Source of the DNA: Bacillota bacterium
GTDB taxonomy: Bacteria; Bacillota; Clostridia; Acetivibrionales; DSM-1351
NCBI GenBank assembly: GCA_023393115.1
Contig: JAEWMS010000062.1
Span: 1 to 64,000, forward strand
Direction of reading: 5' to 3'
Length of the DNA: 64,000 bases
Shown: positions 41,848 to 50,796 of the stretch, in pieces
How positions within the stretch are numbered: the stretch's first letter is position 1
How the letters are laid out: each line of letters begins with the position of its first letter
Notes under the pieces: model-generated
Told to the model about the DNA's origin: nothing
The model's database searches: none
Seen by the model: the letters and a program-made list of their open reading frames with translations, nothing else
Program-made: the position numbers and the translations under genes

Positions 41848-42693
41848 TTAAAAAATCTTTAGTAAACCAGCAACTATAACAATTACTGCAAAAATCATTC
41901 TATAGTATGCAAACCCTTTCATTGGCTTCTTTTTAAGATAGGATATGAATTTGCTTATAACTGCTACCGCTACAACAAACGATACAATGAAACCGACTAT
42001 AAGTGCTGTGATTTCAGTGCCAGTTAACGTATTAAAGCCACCAAGCTTTACAATTTTCAAGAAGCTCATTCCCACCATTACGGGTATTGCAAGGAAAAAG
42101 GAAAACTCTGCAGCTATAACTGTAGAAAGACCTGAAACCCAACCACCAATTATGGTTGAGGCTGAACGTGACATACCCGGAATTATTGCCAGACATTGAA
42201 ATAATCCGATAATGATAGCCTGCTTTGGTGTAACACTGAGCTTCTGCTTGGTAAGATTATTATTTCGGAACCTGTTTTCGGCATATATCATCCAGATTGC
42301 ACCAATGAAAAGTACTATTGCAACAACAATTGAACTTGATAGGTACTTATCTGCAAGATCATCAAACAATATTCCCAGAATAGCTCCAGGAACGCAGGCT
42401 ATGGCAATCATAAGCCAGAATTTAAAACCGGATTTTTCATATCCGACTTTGCCCGGGAAGAAATTAACAATGGTATCCTTGATTTTTTTCCAGTAAAGCA
42501 GTACGACAGCAAGTATTGCTCCCAACTGGATAACATAGGTATACATATCGACATAATGCGGATTTGAACTCTCAAAATGCATCAGATTTTCAAAAATTCT
42601 CAAATGTCCTGTTGACGATACAGGCAAAAACTCAGTAATTCCTTCAACGATACCAAGTACAATTGACTTAAGTACGAACAATAAAAAATCCAT
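41848..42693 (-). CDS. uppP: Undecaprenyl-diphosphatase
   Basis: 281 residues, about eight membrane helices. The two BacA/UppP signatures are EGITEFLPVSSTGHL (about 17-31) and PGMSRSASTIIGGW (about 170-183), both lining the active site. It recycles undecaprenyl pyrophosphate to the phosphate for peptidoglycan synthesis and confers bacitracin tolerance. I prefer the ATG at 42693 (MDFLLF) because GGAGG lies 5 bases upstream of it; the first ATG at 42705 sits inside that site. Iterated GTTATAAC boxes about 100 bases upstream may regulate it. Confidence 0.95.
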   Translation of the reverse strand: MDFLLFVLKSIVLGIVEGITEFLPVSSTGHLRIFENLMHFESSNPHYVDMYTYVIQLGAILAVVLLYWKKIKDTIVNFFPGKVGYEKSGFKFWLMIAIACVPGAILGILFDDLADKYLSSSIVVAIVLFIGAIWMIYAENRFRNNNLTKQKLSVTPKQAIIIGLFQCLAIIPGMSRSASTIIGGWVSGLSTVIAAEFSFFLAIPVMVGMSFLKIVKLGGFNTLTGTEITALIVGFIVSFVVAVAVISKFISYLKKKPMKGFAYYRMIFAVIVIVAGLLKIF

Positions 42694-42799
42694 TTTTTCC
42701 TCCATGCTCCCTAAACTACAATTTCACATTTGCATTTATGAATTGTAAAAAAGTACTTTATATACTTTATGGGTATTAATATTTTTTATGAAACGAAAA

Positions 42800-42834
42800 G
42801 TTATAACAAATAGTTATAACAAGTGGTTATAAAG
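42800..42834. repeat. Three GTTATAAC-type iterated boxes, 13-bp period
   Basis: GTTATAACAA at 42800-42809 and 42813-42822, then GTTATAAAG at 42826-42834. The octamer GTTATAAC is itself palindromic. They lie about 107-141 bases upstream of the uppP start on the minus strand, which suggests an activator or repressor array. Regulator unknown. Confidence 0.5.
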
Positions 42835-43064
42835 TAAAATTATTACTGCTTTTAACACATACTTATAGGGTACAGAACCTCTGAATGTAAGTCAAGTTAC
42901 AAAATATTAATTTTTAAATGTATAGGAATTTATATATTTACTAAACAACTTTGAAGCAAATTTCATGTCCTTAGAGTTTACGGAAAGTAAGTTAGGTTTG
43001 TCTGAATGAAATTTGGGTACAAATTATTATAGACATAGCTTTATACAAAATGTACAATATCTTT

Positions 43065-43189
43065 TAGCGAGCGACCAATTAACCTCCTTTATTCGCCTAA
43101 TAGCGGATATTGGAGTAGACAAATTTAATACATTTTGTGACCGCTATGCCGGCTCAAAGCCACTTACAGCGGCTTAGGAGGTTAATATT
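43065..43189 (+). promoter_or_regulatory. Riboswitch-like leader, copy 2 (before trmB)
   Basis: ATTAACCTCC (43078-43087) is perfectly complementary to GGAGGTTAAT (43177-43186), the ribosome site of trmB. The parts CCAATTAACCTCCTTTATTCG, a CGC/GCG hairpin, TTTTGTGACC, GGCTCAAAGCC (43151-43161) and GGCTTAGGAGGTTAAT are shared almost letter by letter with the leader at 23779-23886, while the stretch between varies. AAGCC/GGCTT (43157-43175) gives the alternative hairpin that frees the ribosome site. No known class fits. Confidence 0.7.
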
Positions 43190-43852
43190 ATGAGACTCAG
43201 AAGAAAACCATGGGCAAGGCCTGAATTGGCAGCATGTCCTTTTTATATTGATAATCCGCCCCAACTAAAGGGCAAATGGCAGGAACTATTCGGAAACGCT
43301 AATCCCATGCATCTGGAGCTTGGATGCGGTAAGGGCGGATTTATTTCCAAAGTTGCCGCTGCCAATCAACACATAAACTATATTGCGGTAGATCTCAAGA
43401 GTGAAGTACTTGCGCTTGCAAAGCGCAAGATAGAAGCTGAGTATGCTACCGCTGGAATAGGGGAAATAAACAATATAAAGCTGATGTCCCAGAATATAGA
43501 ACAGATAGACAATATGCTGGCTCCTTCAGATGTTATTGAAAAGATATACATTAATTTCTGCAATCCCTGGCCCAAATCCCCTTATAAAAAGAAAAGACTA
43601 ACCCACGGAAAGCAGCTGGTTAAGTATAAAACCTTTTTAAAATTGGGTTCGGAAATATGGTTTAAAACCGATAATGATGAACTTTTCAGGGAATCAGTTA
43701 AATATTTTGAAGAAAACGGGTTTATAATAAAATATGCAACTGAAGATTTACATGCCAGCGGTTTTACTGAAAGTGTCCCCACAGAGCATGAGAAAATGTT
43801 TTCTGAAGAAGGAATTAAAATTAAATTCCTGATAGCAAAATATGAAGGCTAA
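43190..43852 (+). CDS. trmB: tRNA (guanine(46)-N7)-methyltransferase
   Basis: 220 residues, the usual length. Motif I is LELGCGKGGFISKVA (about 43-57), the central NPWPKSPYKKKRLTH (about 125-139) is the TrmB hallmark, and FKTDNDELF (about 163-171) is the SAM/tRNA site. It methylates G46 of tRNAs using SAM. It is preceded by the riboswitch-like leader shared with the carboxynorspermidine operon, which is unusual for a tRNA-modification gene and implies control of its translation by the same signal. The following methyltransferase gene starts 70 bases later. Confidence 0.95.
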   Translation: MRLRRKPWARPELAACPFYIDNPPQLKGKWQELFGNANPMHLELGCGKGGFISKVAAANQHINYIAVDLKSEVLALAKRKIEAEYATAGIGEINNIKLMSQNIEQIDNMLAPSDVIEKIYINFCNPWPKSPYKKKRLTHGKQLVKYKTFLKLGSEIWFKTDNDELFRESVKYFEENGFIIKYATEDLHASGFTESVPTEHEKMFSEEGIKIKFLIAKYEG

Positions 43853-43922
43853 AAAGTTGCAGGGCATACTTATTTAAATGTGTCGATTATTGTGAATACT
43901 AACAATACTATAGAGGAGAAAT

Positions 43923-44648
43923 ATGGAATTCTATCAACAGATATCAAAGTATTATGATTATATCTTTCCTACAGGTGAAGAGCAGGTTAGGTTTCTGAAG
44001 GAAGTAGCGGGTAATCCTCCCAAAAGAGTGCTGGATATAGCCTGCGGAACAGGGGGCTACTCTCTTGAACTGGCTGCGCATGGTTACAATGTAACCGCAG
44101 TCGATCTTGATGCCGGGATGCTTAAGCAGCTCGGTGACAAAATGGACATTTCAAAAGGAACTTTGGAATATTTTCAATCCGATATGGTTAAAGTGAATGA
44201 AAAAATTCAAACAAAATTCAATATGGCTTTCTGTATTGGTAATTCAATGGTGCATCTGGAAAATATTCAGCAGATAAAAGAGTTTTTGGCGAACACAAGG
44301 AAAATGCTGGAGAATGACGGAAGCCTTATTCTCCAGATAATAAACTTTGACAGAATAATACTAAAGGAGATTAAGAACCTTCCTACTATAGAAAGTAAAG
44401 ATATTGGGCTTAGTTTTGAACGAAATTACGAATACAGCAAAGAAAAGAAAAAAATAGCTTTCAAAACAAGACTAACTGTTGAGGGTAAGAGTATGGACAA
44501 TGAGGTGTTACTTTACCCTGTGCATCAGGATGAGCTTACCGAAGCTCTTGGTGATACCGGTTTTAAAAAACTGAAGCTGTTTGGAGATTTTAACGGTAGT
44601 GAATTCGACAAGTACAATTCTTACATGCTGGTAGTATGGGCCAGATAA
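43923..44648 (+). CDS. Class I SAM-dependent methyltransferase
   Basis: 241 residues. SAM-binding motif VLDIACGTGGYSLELA (about 36-51), acidic residue in VTAVDLDAGML (about 57-67), and MAFCIGNSMVHLENIQQI (about 101-118). The domain is Methyltransf_25 type with a C-terminal beta extension. Substrate not identifiable; a small-molecule methylation is likely. It follows trmB at 70 bases and may share its transcript. TAGAGGAG precedes the ATG. Confidence 0.88.
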   Translation: MEFYQQISKYYDYIFPTGEEQVRFLKEVAGNPPKRVLDIACGTGGYSLELAAHGYNVTAVDLDAGMLKQLGDKMDISKGTLEYFQSDMVKVNEKIQTKFNMAFCIGNSMVHLENIQQIKEFLANTRKMLENDGSLILQIINFDRIILKEIKNLPTIESKDIGLSFERNYEYSKEKKKIAFKTRLTVEGKSMDNEVLLYPVHQDELTEALGDTGFKKLKLFGDFNGSEFDKYNSYMLVVWAR

Positions 44649-44752
44649 TAAGTTAGGCAAATAAGATAAGGCTTTAACTTCTGTCTTTTTTGTAATTGTA
44701 CTGGTAATAAGGCCTAAATTAAAACCAATCAGAAGGGAGCATTAAGTGCTAT

Positions 44753-45490
44753 ATGAGCAGAATCGGACAAGAAATAAATAAACTGAGGCTACAAAAAGGC
44801 TTGTCACCCAAACAGCTTGCGAAAGCATTGGGAGTTTCAGAGAACTTTGTGTTGGATATTGAATCGGGTAAAAAAATAATAAGTGACGATATGATAGGAA
44901 GAGTCTCAAAGGCTCTTGATTTTGAACTTGGACCAATAGGTTTGTTTGCTTCTGAGGATAAGCAGCCGGATAAAAATGCAGGAGCCGGAGGAGCCGGAAA
45001 GACTGCCGTACCCGCTGCCACAACCGCTAACGTAAAGCAGCAAGCCGGTACTACCCAGAGTAAGGTAAATCTTAACCAGCCGGTACAGGAGGTTTGGGAT
45101 GATGCCTTTGGCAATATACTAAAAACCGTACCTGTATACGATTATAGAATGGACAGGCTGATTGAGAAGAAGCTTCTCCCTATTGAAAAGAATAAGGTGG
45201 AAGGCTTTCAAAAGGAGAAGGTGTTCTATCTGAATATCGAGGACACCGATATGACTGGTTTTAGAATTGCAAAGGGAGACAGAGCTCTTTCTATATTAAC
45301 CGGTGAAATAGATAATGACGGAATTTATTTCATTGAATATAATGGAAGCAGGGCAGTCAGACAGGTCAAAAAGCTACAAGCAGATAAGCTTCTGCTTGTA
45401 AGTAATAAAGGTACCCTGGTTACTGAAACAATAAGTACGAAAAGTGTAAAAGTCATTGCCAGACTTGTCAAGCTTGAAATATCACTTTGA
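44753..45490 (+). CDS. XRE-type regulator with a degenerate S24/LexA-like C-terminus
   Basis: 245 residues. N-terminal Cro/C1 HTH (about 4-62, IGQEINKLRLQKGLSPKQLAKALGVSENFVLDIESG). A flexible Ala/Gly/Thr/Gln-rich linker (about 70-110). The C-terminal part (about 155-245) resembles the LexA/S24 fold: IAKGDRALSILTGEIDNDGIYFIEY, VRQVKKL, LLVSNKG. The catalytic Ser position (usually GDSM) is not Ser here (NIEDTDMTG), so self-cleavage is unlikely. Probably a repressor with a ligand- or dimer-type C-terminus. No prophage genes are near it; CorA follows after 15 bases. Confidence 0.8.
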   Translation: MSRIGQEINKLRLQKGLSPKQLAKALGVSENFVLDIESGKKIISDDMIGRVSKALDFELGPIGLFASEDKQPDKNAGAGGAGKTAVPAATTANVKQQAGTTQSKVNLNQPVQEVWDDAFGNILKTVPVYDYRMDRLIEKKLLPIEKNKVEGFQKEKVFYLNIEDTDMTGFRIAKGDRALSILTGEIDNDGIYFIEYNGSRAVRQVKKLQADKLLLVSNKGTLVTETISTKSVKVIARLVKLEISL

Positions 45491-45505
45491 GTGTAAGGAG
45501 TACAT

Positions 45506-46570
45506 ATGCAAAAGCTTGTTAAATCCCGCTCTAAAACTATAGGAATGCCACCTGGGACTCTTGTCCATATAGGTGAGAAAAAACGTGAGACCACGTTAAT
45601 GACCTTAATTGGCTACGACGAGGATAATTTTGAGCAAAAGAAGCTTGGCATAAAAGGACTTGAGGAACTTAAGATCAAGGAAACGGGTATTACCTGGCTT
45701 AATGTTGAGGGCCTGAGTGACATAAATGTACTGGAAACTGTAGGGACAGTGTTCAGCCTCCATCCTCTTATATTAGAGGATATTTTAAATACCGACCAGA
45801 GACCCAAAATTGATGCAAATGAAGAATATATATATATTTCTGCAAAAATGCTGTTCTACGGCAAAGAGTTAGGCGAATTGGATATTGATCAGGTAAGTTT
45901 AATTTTGGGAAAGAAGTGTGTTATAACCATATCAGAGAAAGATACCGATGTCTTTGATCCAATCGTAAAAAGACTACAACAGAGGATGAGCCGCTTCAGA
46001 AAGCTGGGTGCCGATTACCTTGCCTACAGCCTGCTGGATGTTATTGTAGACAATTATTTTACAGTACTCGAGAGCTTTGGAGAGAAGGTAGAGCTTGTTG
46101 AAGACCAGATGATGGACGGGAACGGCAGACAAACCTTGAGAACAATTCACGAACTGAAAAGACAGCTACTGTTGCTGCATAAGGCAGTTTGGCCTCTCAG
46201 AGAAGTACTTTCCTTCCTCGAACGGGATGAAAGTCTTATGATGCAGGAAACAACAGACATTTATATTAGGGATCTTTATGATCATGTTATACAGGTCATG
46301 GATACTACAGATACCCTTCGAGATATTCTGGCAAGTATGCTGGAGGTATACCTTTCCAGCAGCAGTAATAGAATGAATGAAATAATGAAGGTACTTACAA
46401 TTATTTCTACGGTGTTCATGCCTCTTTCCTTTGTTGTAGGTGTTTACGGAATGAATTTAAGAAATATGCCAGAGATGGATTGGCCCTTAATGTACCCGAT
46501 CCTGTGGCTGGTTATGATATGCATATCTGTTTCAATGCTTATATATTTTAAAAAGAAAAGATGGTGGTAA
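45506..46570 (+). CDS. corA: CorA-family magnesium/cobalt transporter
   Basis: 354 residues. Large cytoplasmic N-terminal domain (to about 290) with LHPLILEDILNTDQRPKID (about 90-108) and a long helix. Two C-terminal membrane helices: the first ends in the signature YGMNLRNMPEM (about 313-323), the second is YPILWLVMICISVSMLIYF. Positively charged tail KKKRWW. It is a homopentameric Mg2+ (Co2+) channel. It follows the XRE regulator after 15 bases with AAGGAG before the ATG, so the two are one operon and the regulator may control it. The gene converges with the ger operon at 2 bases' distance. Confidence 0.95.
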   Translation: MQKLVKSRSKTIGMPPGTLVHIGEKKRETTLMTLIGYDEDNFEQKKLGIKGLEELKIKETGITWLNVEGLSDINVLETVGTVFSLHPLILEDILNTDQRPKIDANEEYIYISAKMLFYGKELGELDIDQVSLILGKKCVITISEKDTDVFDPIVKRLQQRMSRFRKLGADYLAYSLLDVIVDNYFTVLESFGEKVELVEDQMMDGNGRQTLRTIHELKRQLLLLHKAVWPLREVLSFLERDESLMMQETTDIYIRDLYDHVIQVMDTTDTLRDILASMLEVYLSSSSNRMNEIMKVLTIISTVFMPLSFVVGVYGMNLRNMPEMDWPLMYPILWLVMICISVSMLIYFKKKRWW

Positions 46571-46572
46571 TT

Positions 46573-47688
46573 TTAAGGTTGGCTCGATACCAGCTTTTTG
46601 TTTTTCAAACCTGCTTTGACTTTTGCAACAATTAAAGTGACAATTGGGATAATTACCTGAAAGGGTAACGCGTAACATTGATAGATATTAATAGCCCAAT
46701 CAAACATTTCAGATAAGCTTGAATAAAGTATGCATGCCAGGTTCATCATCAGAAAACCGATTGGTGCTGAAACAGGCCTATAATTATCAATATTCAGTAT
46801 TTTTGAGAATCCTTTTACAGCGGCATAAAGACAAGTGCTTATTTTTATGAACCCCCCCAGTATAAAAGTAATTGCGACTACTACCTCAAATCTTTGAACT
46901 ATTTCGCCGATATTTAGAGTTCTTACCGCAACATATGAAGGAAAGTACAGATCAATTGAGTATTCAACTCCTAAAACAGCAATATTCCTAACAGCTATAA
47001 TCACCATAAAAAAGCAGCCGATAAGGGTGCCAATAAGCAAAACTCTGAAACATTTTTTTATATCCTTCAAGGAATCAAAAACCATTGTGAAGATTATGGA
47101 TTCTGCAAGAGGAAAGGCAAATACTGCGAAGGTACCCGGCAGAATAGTTTTTATACCATTATAAAGAACGGGTCTTAGGTTAATCATATCGGCTTTTGTT
47201 GTAGACAGGGCAACAGTAAGTATTATATTTATCGCGACCAGCGGAAATACAAATGAAGACCAGCGGCCAATAACTTCAACACCTGCTTTAACAATCCAAA
47301 TACATAATAAACCTATAAATACTGCTATAATAGGTTGTGGAGTTTCGGGAAAGGATATTGTAGTTACAAATTCGGTAAAGTTTCTTATTACGAGTGCTCC
47401 AAGATGAAAGGCATACCAGCAATAAAGCAGGCACAATATTTTTCCTGTGATCTTTCCATAGATATCAATAAAAATTTCAAATAGATTTTTCCCTGGATGC
47501 AGTTTGAGTAGGTATGAAAAAACAAGGAGCATGGGTATTGTAATGGCCATAGCCATAAGAATTACAATCCATATATCCTGCCGGGTTTCATCACCGGTAT
47601 TCATTACCATGAAGCTGCCGGTTATAAACATGGCAACCATATATATACCCTGTCTGATTGAAATTATTTCCTTATCCACAGTGCTCAT
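46573..47688 (-). CDS. gerAB: Spore germination protein, GerAB/GerKB type
   Basis: 371 residues with about ten membrane helices, of the APC-like GerAB family (IRQGIYMVAMFITGSFMVM at the start). This B subunit of germinant receptors binds the nutrient germinant inside the spore membrane. It is the last gene of the minus-strand operon gerAA-gerAC-small subunit-gerAB. It starts 21 bases after the small fourth gene and ends 2 bases before corA's end, convergent, with no terminator seen between them. GerKB, GerBB or GerAB types cannot be told apart from sequence. Confidence 0.9.
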   Translation of the reverse strand: MSTVDKEIISIRQGIYMVAMFITGSFMVMNTGDETRQDIWIVILMAMAITIPMLLVFSYLLKLHPGKNLFEIFIDIYGKITGKILCLLYCWYAFHLGALVIRNFTEFVTTISFPETPQPIIAVFIGLLCIWIVKAGVEVIGRWSSFVFPLVAINIILTVALSTTKADMINLRPVLYNGIKTILPGTFAVFAFPLAESIIFTMVFDSLKDIKKCFRVLLIGTLIGCFFMVIIAVRNIAVLGVEYSIDLYFPSYVAVRTLNIGEIVQRFEVVVAITFILGGFIKISTCLYAAVKGFSKILNIDNYRPVSAPIGFLMMNLACILYSSLSEMFDWAINIYQCYALPFQVIIPIVTLIVAKVKAGLKNKKLVSSQP

Positions 47689-47709
47689 CCTTTGTTTTGA
47701 ATTATTTAA

Positions 47710-47928
47710 CTATAGTCTCCAAATCAGTGATACCAATTTAGTGATGCCAGCCGAAGGGCTAGGTAATTTAACACCTAGCTCATATAGTATATTTATTGTA
47801 TATGAGATTATCAGCAGAACCAAGTACACCCAGAACTCCTTCAGCTTCTTCTGCTGGTAAAGGGGAGTGAGATCCAAAAAAACATATAGTGCATATATTG
47901 TCGAGCACACTAATATCATAATTGCCAT
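47710..47928 (-). CDS. Small two-helix membrane protein, GerKD-like fourth germination subunit
   Basis: 72 residues: two hydrophobic segments (about 2-19 and 29-50; MAIMILVCSTIYALYVFLDL, FWVYLVLLIISYTINILYEL). It sits between gerAC and gerAB, 3 bases after the gerAC stop. Small two-helix D subunits such as GerKD of Bacillus subtilis act in germinant receptors; place and topology match, but sequence is too short to prove homology. It is often missed in annotation. Likely co-translated with its neighbours. Confidence 0.7.
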   Translation of the reverse strand: MAIMILVCSTIYALYVFLDLTPLYQQKKLKEFWVYLVLLIISYTINILYELGVKLPSPSAGITKLVSLIWRL

Positions 47929-47931
47929 AGT

Positions 47932-49074
47932 TTATACTCTCTTTTTAACGGTTTTGGAGTTCAGGCCACTGCCTACGATGGTAACATTTACTTTAATTTC
48001 CGGTTCAATTTGTGAAAATAGGTCAGCCTTCTTATTTTGTGAATCACGCCATACAGTAGGGAGATATGCCTTTACGTATTTTCCAAAGCCAAAAATATCC
48101 GAACTAAAGTCTTTCTTAACCTTTTTGATAAGTTCTCCAGTTTCATTACGCAGATGCTCCTCTGCTTGATTCTCCAATTTATATAAGTTTTTAGTACTGA
48201 TAAGATCCTTGGAGGTATCTAATTCTCCCACACTGGCTTCTATCTTGATATCTATTTTCATTTTAAGTTTATTATGACTTATAACAGGTTTAATTTTGGT
48301 ACTGGCTTTATAGACTTCAAGGGTTATATTGCTATCACCCTCTTTGAAGGTTAATATACCTTTTCCGACCCTATCAGTAATAAACAAAAATATATTTGTT
48401 TCCTCAGGATTCAGATAGCCAATCAGCTTATCAGCTTTAAATACAGCGGCTCCATACAATTCAGCTGTACGCTTTTTTTCAATTTCAGTCAGGCGGATTG
48501 CGGGAAGGCAGGGTGAAATTCCCTCATCTTCAAGTATAGCTATCAATTGATATGCCTGAATGGTAGGGGAGTTTAAATCCCTATTCTTGGTACCTAGTAT
48601 TTTTTCAATATTGTTTGCACTGGTCTGGGAGAGGAGCATTTGCTGTTCCAATATCTCTTTTGCAGTTTTTTCCCGAGAAATTATAACATACATTTCTTCA
48701 CGAACTTCTGCATCTCTGGATATAAAATCAAGGGTATCAGCCAGGCCTTCTTTTGCAACTTCCTGACTGATCACAACAATATTTGCATGTGCCCAATACA
48801 ATTTATAGCCTGTCACATTTATCACATTTCGTATGGCTTCAAATAATGTCTTACCTTGTATTTCAATGTTTTTTCCCGTCTGCTTTGCATCTATTCCCGT
48901 TATCTCAAAATCTATTACTTCAACTGTAACAAGGTATTCCCCCGAGGGGGTTTTATCTATTGCGAAACCCGATACCAGCGACCTTTTCTCAAGATCCGAA
49001 TAATTCCAACAGCTGCAGGTGAACATCAAGCTGGATATGATAGTTACTAAAAGTAGTATTTTTGGTAGCTTCAT
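47932..49074 (-). CDS. gerAC: Spore germination lipoprotein, GerAC type
   Basis: 380 residues. Lipoprotein signal (MKLPKILLLVTIISSLMFTC) with lipobox Cys22 (CSCWN; the CW is typical of GerAC) and then YSDLEKRSLVSGFAIDK, a family hallmark. Middle: GKTLFEAIRNVINVTGYKLYWAHANIVVISQEVAKEGL; C-terminal GerAC domain to the end. It is the outer-facing C subunit of the germinant receptor. Its start overlaps the gerAA stop by 4 bases (ATGA), giving translational coupling. The small subunit follows immediately. Confidence 0.92.
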   Translation of the reverse strand: MKLPKILLLVTIISSLMFTCSCWNYSDLEKRSLVSGFAIDKTPSGEYLVTVEVIDFEITGIDAKQTGKNIEIQGKTLFEAIRNVINVTGYKLYWAHANIVVISQEVAKEGLADTLDFISRDAEVREEMYVIISREKTAKEILEQQMLLSQTSANNIEKILGTKNRDLNSPTIQAYQLIAILEDEGISPCLPAIRLTEIEKKRTAELYGAAVFKADKLIGYLNPEETNIFLFITDRVGKGILTFKEGDSNITLEVYKASTKIKPVISHNKLKMKIDIKIEASVGELDTSKDLISTKNLYKLENQAEEHLRNETGELIKKVKKDFSSDIFGFGKYVKAYLPTVWRDSQNKKADLFSQIEPEIKVNVTIVGSGLNSKTVKKRV

Positions 49075-50624
49075 TTTCTTGTACCTCTGTTGTTCATCCT
49101 TATCCGATTATTTGAAGTTATAAATTTCGGACGGTATTTCATATATTGCCAGGGCGCCCTAATTGCAGTGTCCAATAAATCAGCTTTTGTTATGTTTATT
49201 AAACCCAGCATATATGGAACACCAAAGGAACGCAGCTCCAGTAAATGTATCGCAAGGCCTATCATGCCAAACATATATCCATACAAGCCTAAAATTGAAG
49301 AAAAGAACAGCAGTATCAGCCTTGTTGTGATAAGTACTCCGTTAAGCTTTGGAATGCCAAGGCTGGTTATTGCAGTCAGCGCCACAATTATTACCACAGG
49401 TGAACTTACAAATCTCGCTTCAACAGCTGCCTGTCCTAATACCAGAGCTCCAACTATACTCAGTGCCTGGCCTATATTGGAGGGCATTCTGGTTCCGGCT
49501 TCCCGGAGAATTTCAAAGGTAAGCAAAAGCAGCAGGATTTCGATGACAGTGGGGAGCGGTACACTCTGTCTCGCAGCAGAGATACTTCTGATCAATGGTG
49601 TAGGCAGCATTTCCTGATGAAAGGTTGTCAATGAAACATAAACAGCCGGCATACTTATTGATAAAAGGAAGCTAAGAAACCTGATGAGTCTGTTCACCGA
49701 TGAAAAATAAAAATTAATATAGTAATCCTCATTTGACTGAAAAGATTCAATAAAAACATGGGGAACAGTAATGGCTATAGGAGAACCTTCTATTAGCAAT
49801 GCAATACGCCCCTCCAATAAGCGTGCGGCAATAACATCGGGTCGTTCGGTACTTCCGATAGTTTTAAAGGGCGATAAGGGTGCGTCCTTTATTAATTCGG
49901 TTATTGTCCCTGTAGCCAGAATGCCGTCAATATCTATTGTATCCAGTCTCTTATTCAATTCAGCCAGTATTTGCCCATTTGAAATTCCATCAATATATGC
50001 TATACAAACTTTGGTACCAGATTGAACCCCCAATTTCCGAAATTTGAATTTCAGATTATTGGTTGCCAGTTTTCTTCGTATCATTGAGAGGTTTTCAAGC
50101 AGCGATTCAGTAAAGCCCTCTCTTGACCCCCTAATGTTTTTTTCACTGTCAGGCTCCTCAATGGCCCTGCTTTTCCAACCCTTTGAACTGACTATAATGG
50201 CTTCGGAACAGTCTTCCATAAGCAGTACAGTATCACCGACCACTATTGCTTGTACCAGTTCGGCGGAATCGGAGCTTTTTTCTACATTATTGGACTCCAA
50301 CACATGATTGAAAATATTACAGAATATATCCTGGGAATTATCAATGGAGGTGCTAACCATAATAGGCTTTATTACATACTCATTGACTATTTCAGTTTTT
50401 ACCATTCCATCAATGAATAGGGCACACAGCTTTATATTACTGTTTTTATGGTTTTCAAAGTACCTTATCAAAAAGGTTTCGTCATTGTTGAACAGGTCTT
50501 TAAAAAGAGCAACATTTTCTTCAAGGGTTTTAAAAAGTGTCTGGCCGGCGGCAGGAGCATTGCTTCCAGCAGTGTCAAATGAATTGCAGCTGGTGATTTT
50601 TTTTTGCTTCTTTATTTTAAACAT
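49071..50624 (-). CDS. gerAA: Spore germination protein, GerAA type
   Basis: 517 residues. A soluble N-terminal region (about 1-300), then five or so membrane helices (about 307-455; FLSFLLSISMPAVYVSLTTFHQEMLPTPL is the conserved start). The family motif RSISAARQSVPLPTVIEILLLLLTFEILREAGTRMP is present. It is the A subunit of the germinant receptor, first gene of the operon and divergent from the ABC transporter genes at 50797. The start ATG has AAGGTGC upstream on the minus strand; transcription in the forespore by sigma-G is expected from the family, though I did not find a clear promoter. Confidence 0.93.
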   Translation of the reverse strand: MFKIKKQKKITSCNSFDTAGSNAPAAGQTLFKTLEENVALFKDLFNNDETFLIRYFENHKNSNIKLCALFIDGMVKTEIVNEYVIKPIMVSTSIDNSQDIFCNIFNHVLESNNVEKSSDSAELVQAIVVGDTVLLMEDCSEAIIVSSKGWKSRAIEEPDSEKNIRGSREGFTESLLENLSMIRRKLATNNLKFKFRKLGVQSGTKVCIAYIDGISNGQILAELNKRLDTIDIDGILATGTITELIKDAPLSPFKTIGSTERPDVIAARLLEGRIALLIEGSPIAITVPHVFIESFQSNEDYYINFYFSSVNRLIRFLSFLLSISMPAVYVSLTTFHQEMLPTPLIRSISAARQSVPLPTVIEILLLLLTFEILREAGTRMPSNIGQALSIVGALVLGQAAVEARFVSSPVVIIVALTAITSLGIPKLNGVLITTRLILLFFSSILGLYGYMFGMIGLAIHLLELRSFGVPYMLGLINITKADLLDTAIRAPWQYMKYRPKFITSNNRIRMNNRGTRK

Positions 50625-50796
50625 ATATAAGCACCTTTTTTATAGAGTATTATCAATGTATAGCAGTTATTATCTGCATTATTTTTCTGTAAAATACGGC
50701 TTCCTTACAAAATTGTAATTTAATAATTCACGCAGTTGTAAGCTTTTCTCCGTATAATCTGATGTATGGTTATGAAAATAGAATGGAGGAACAAAG

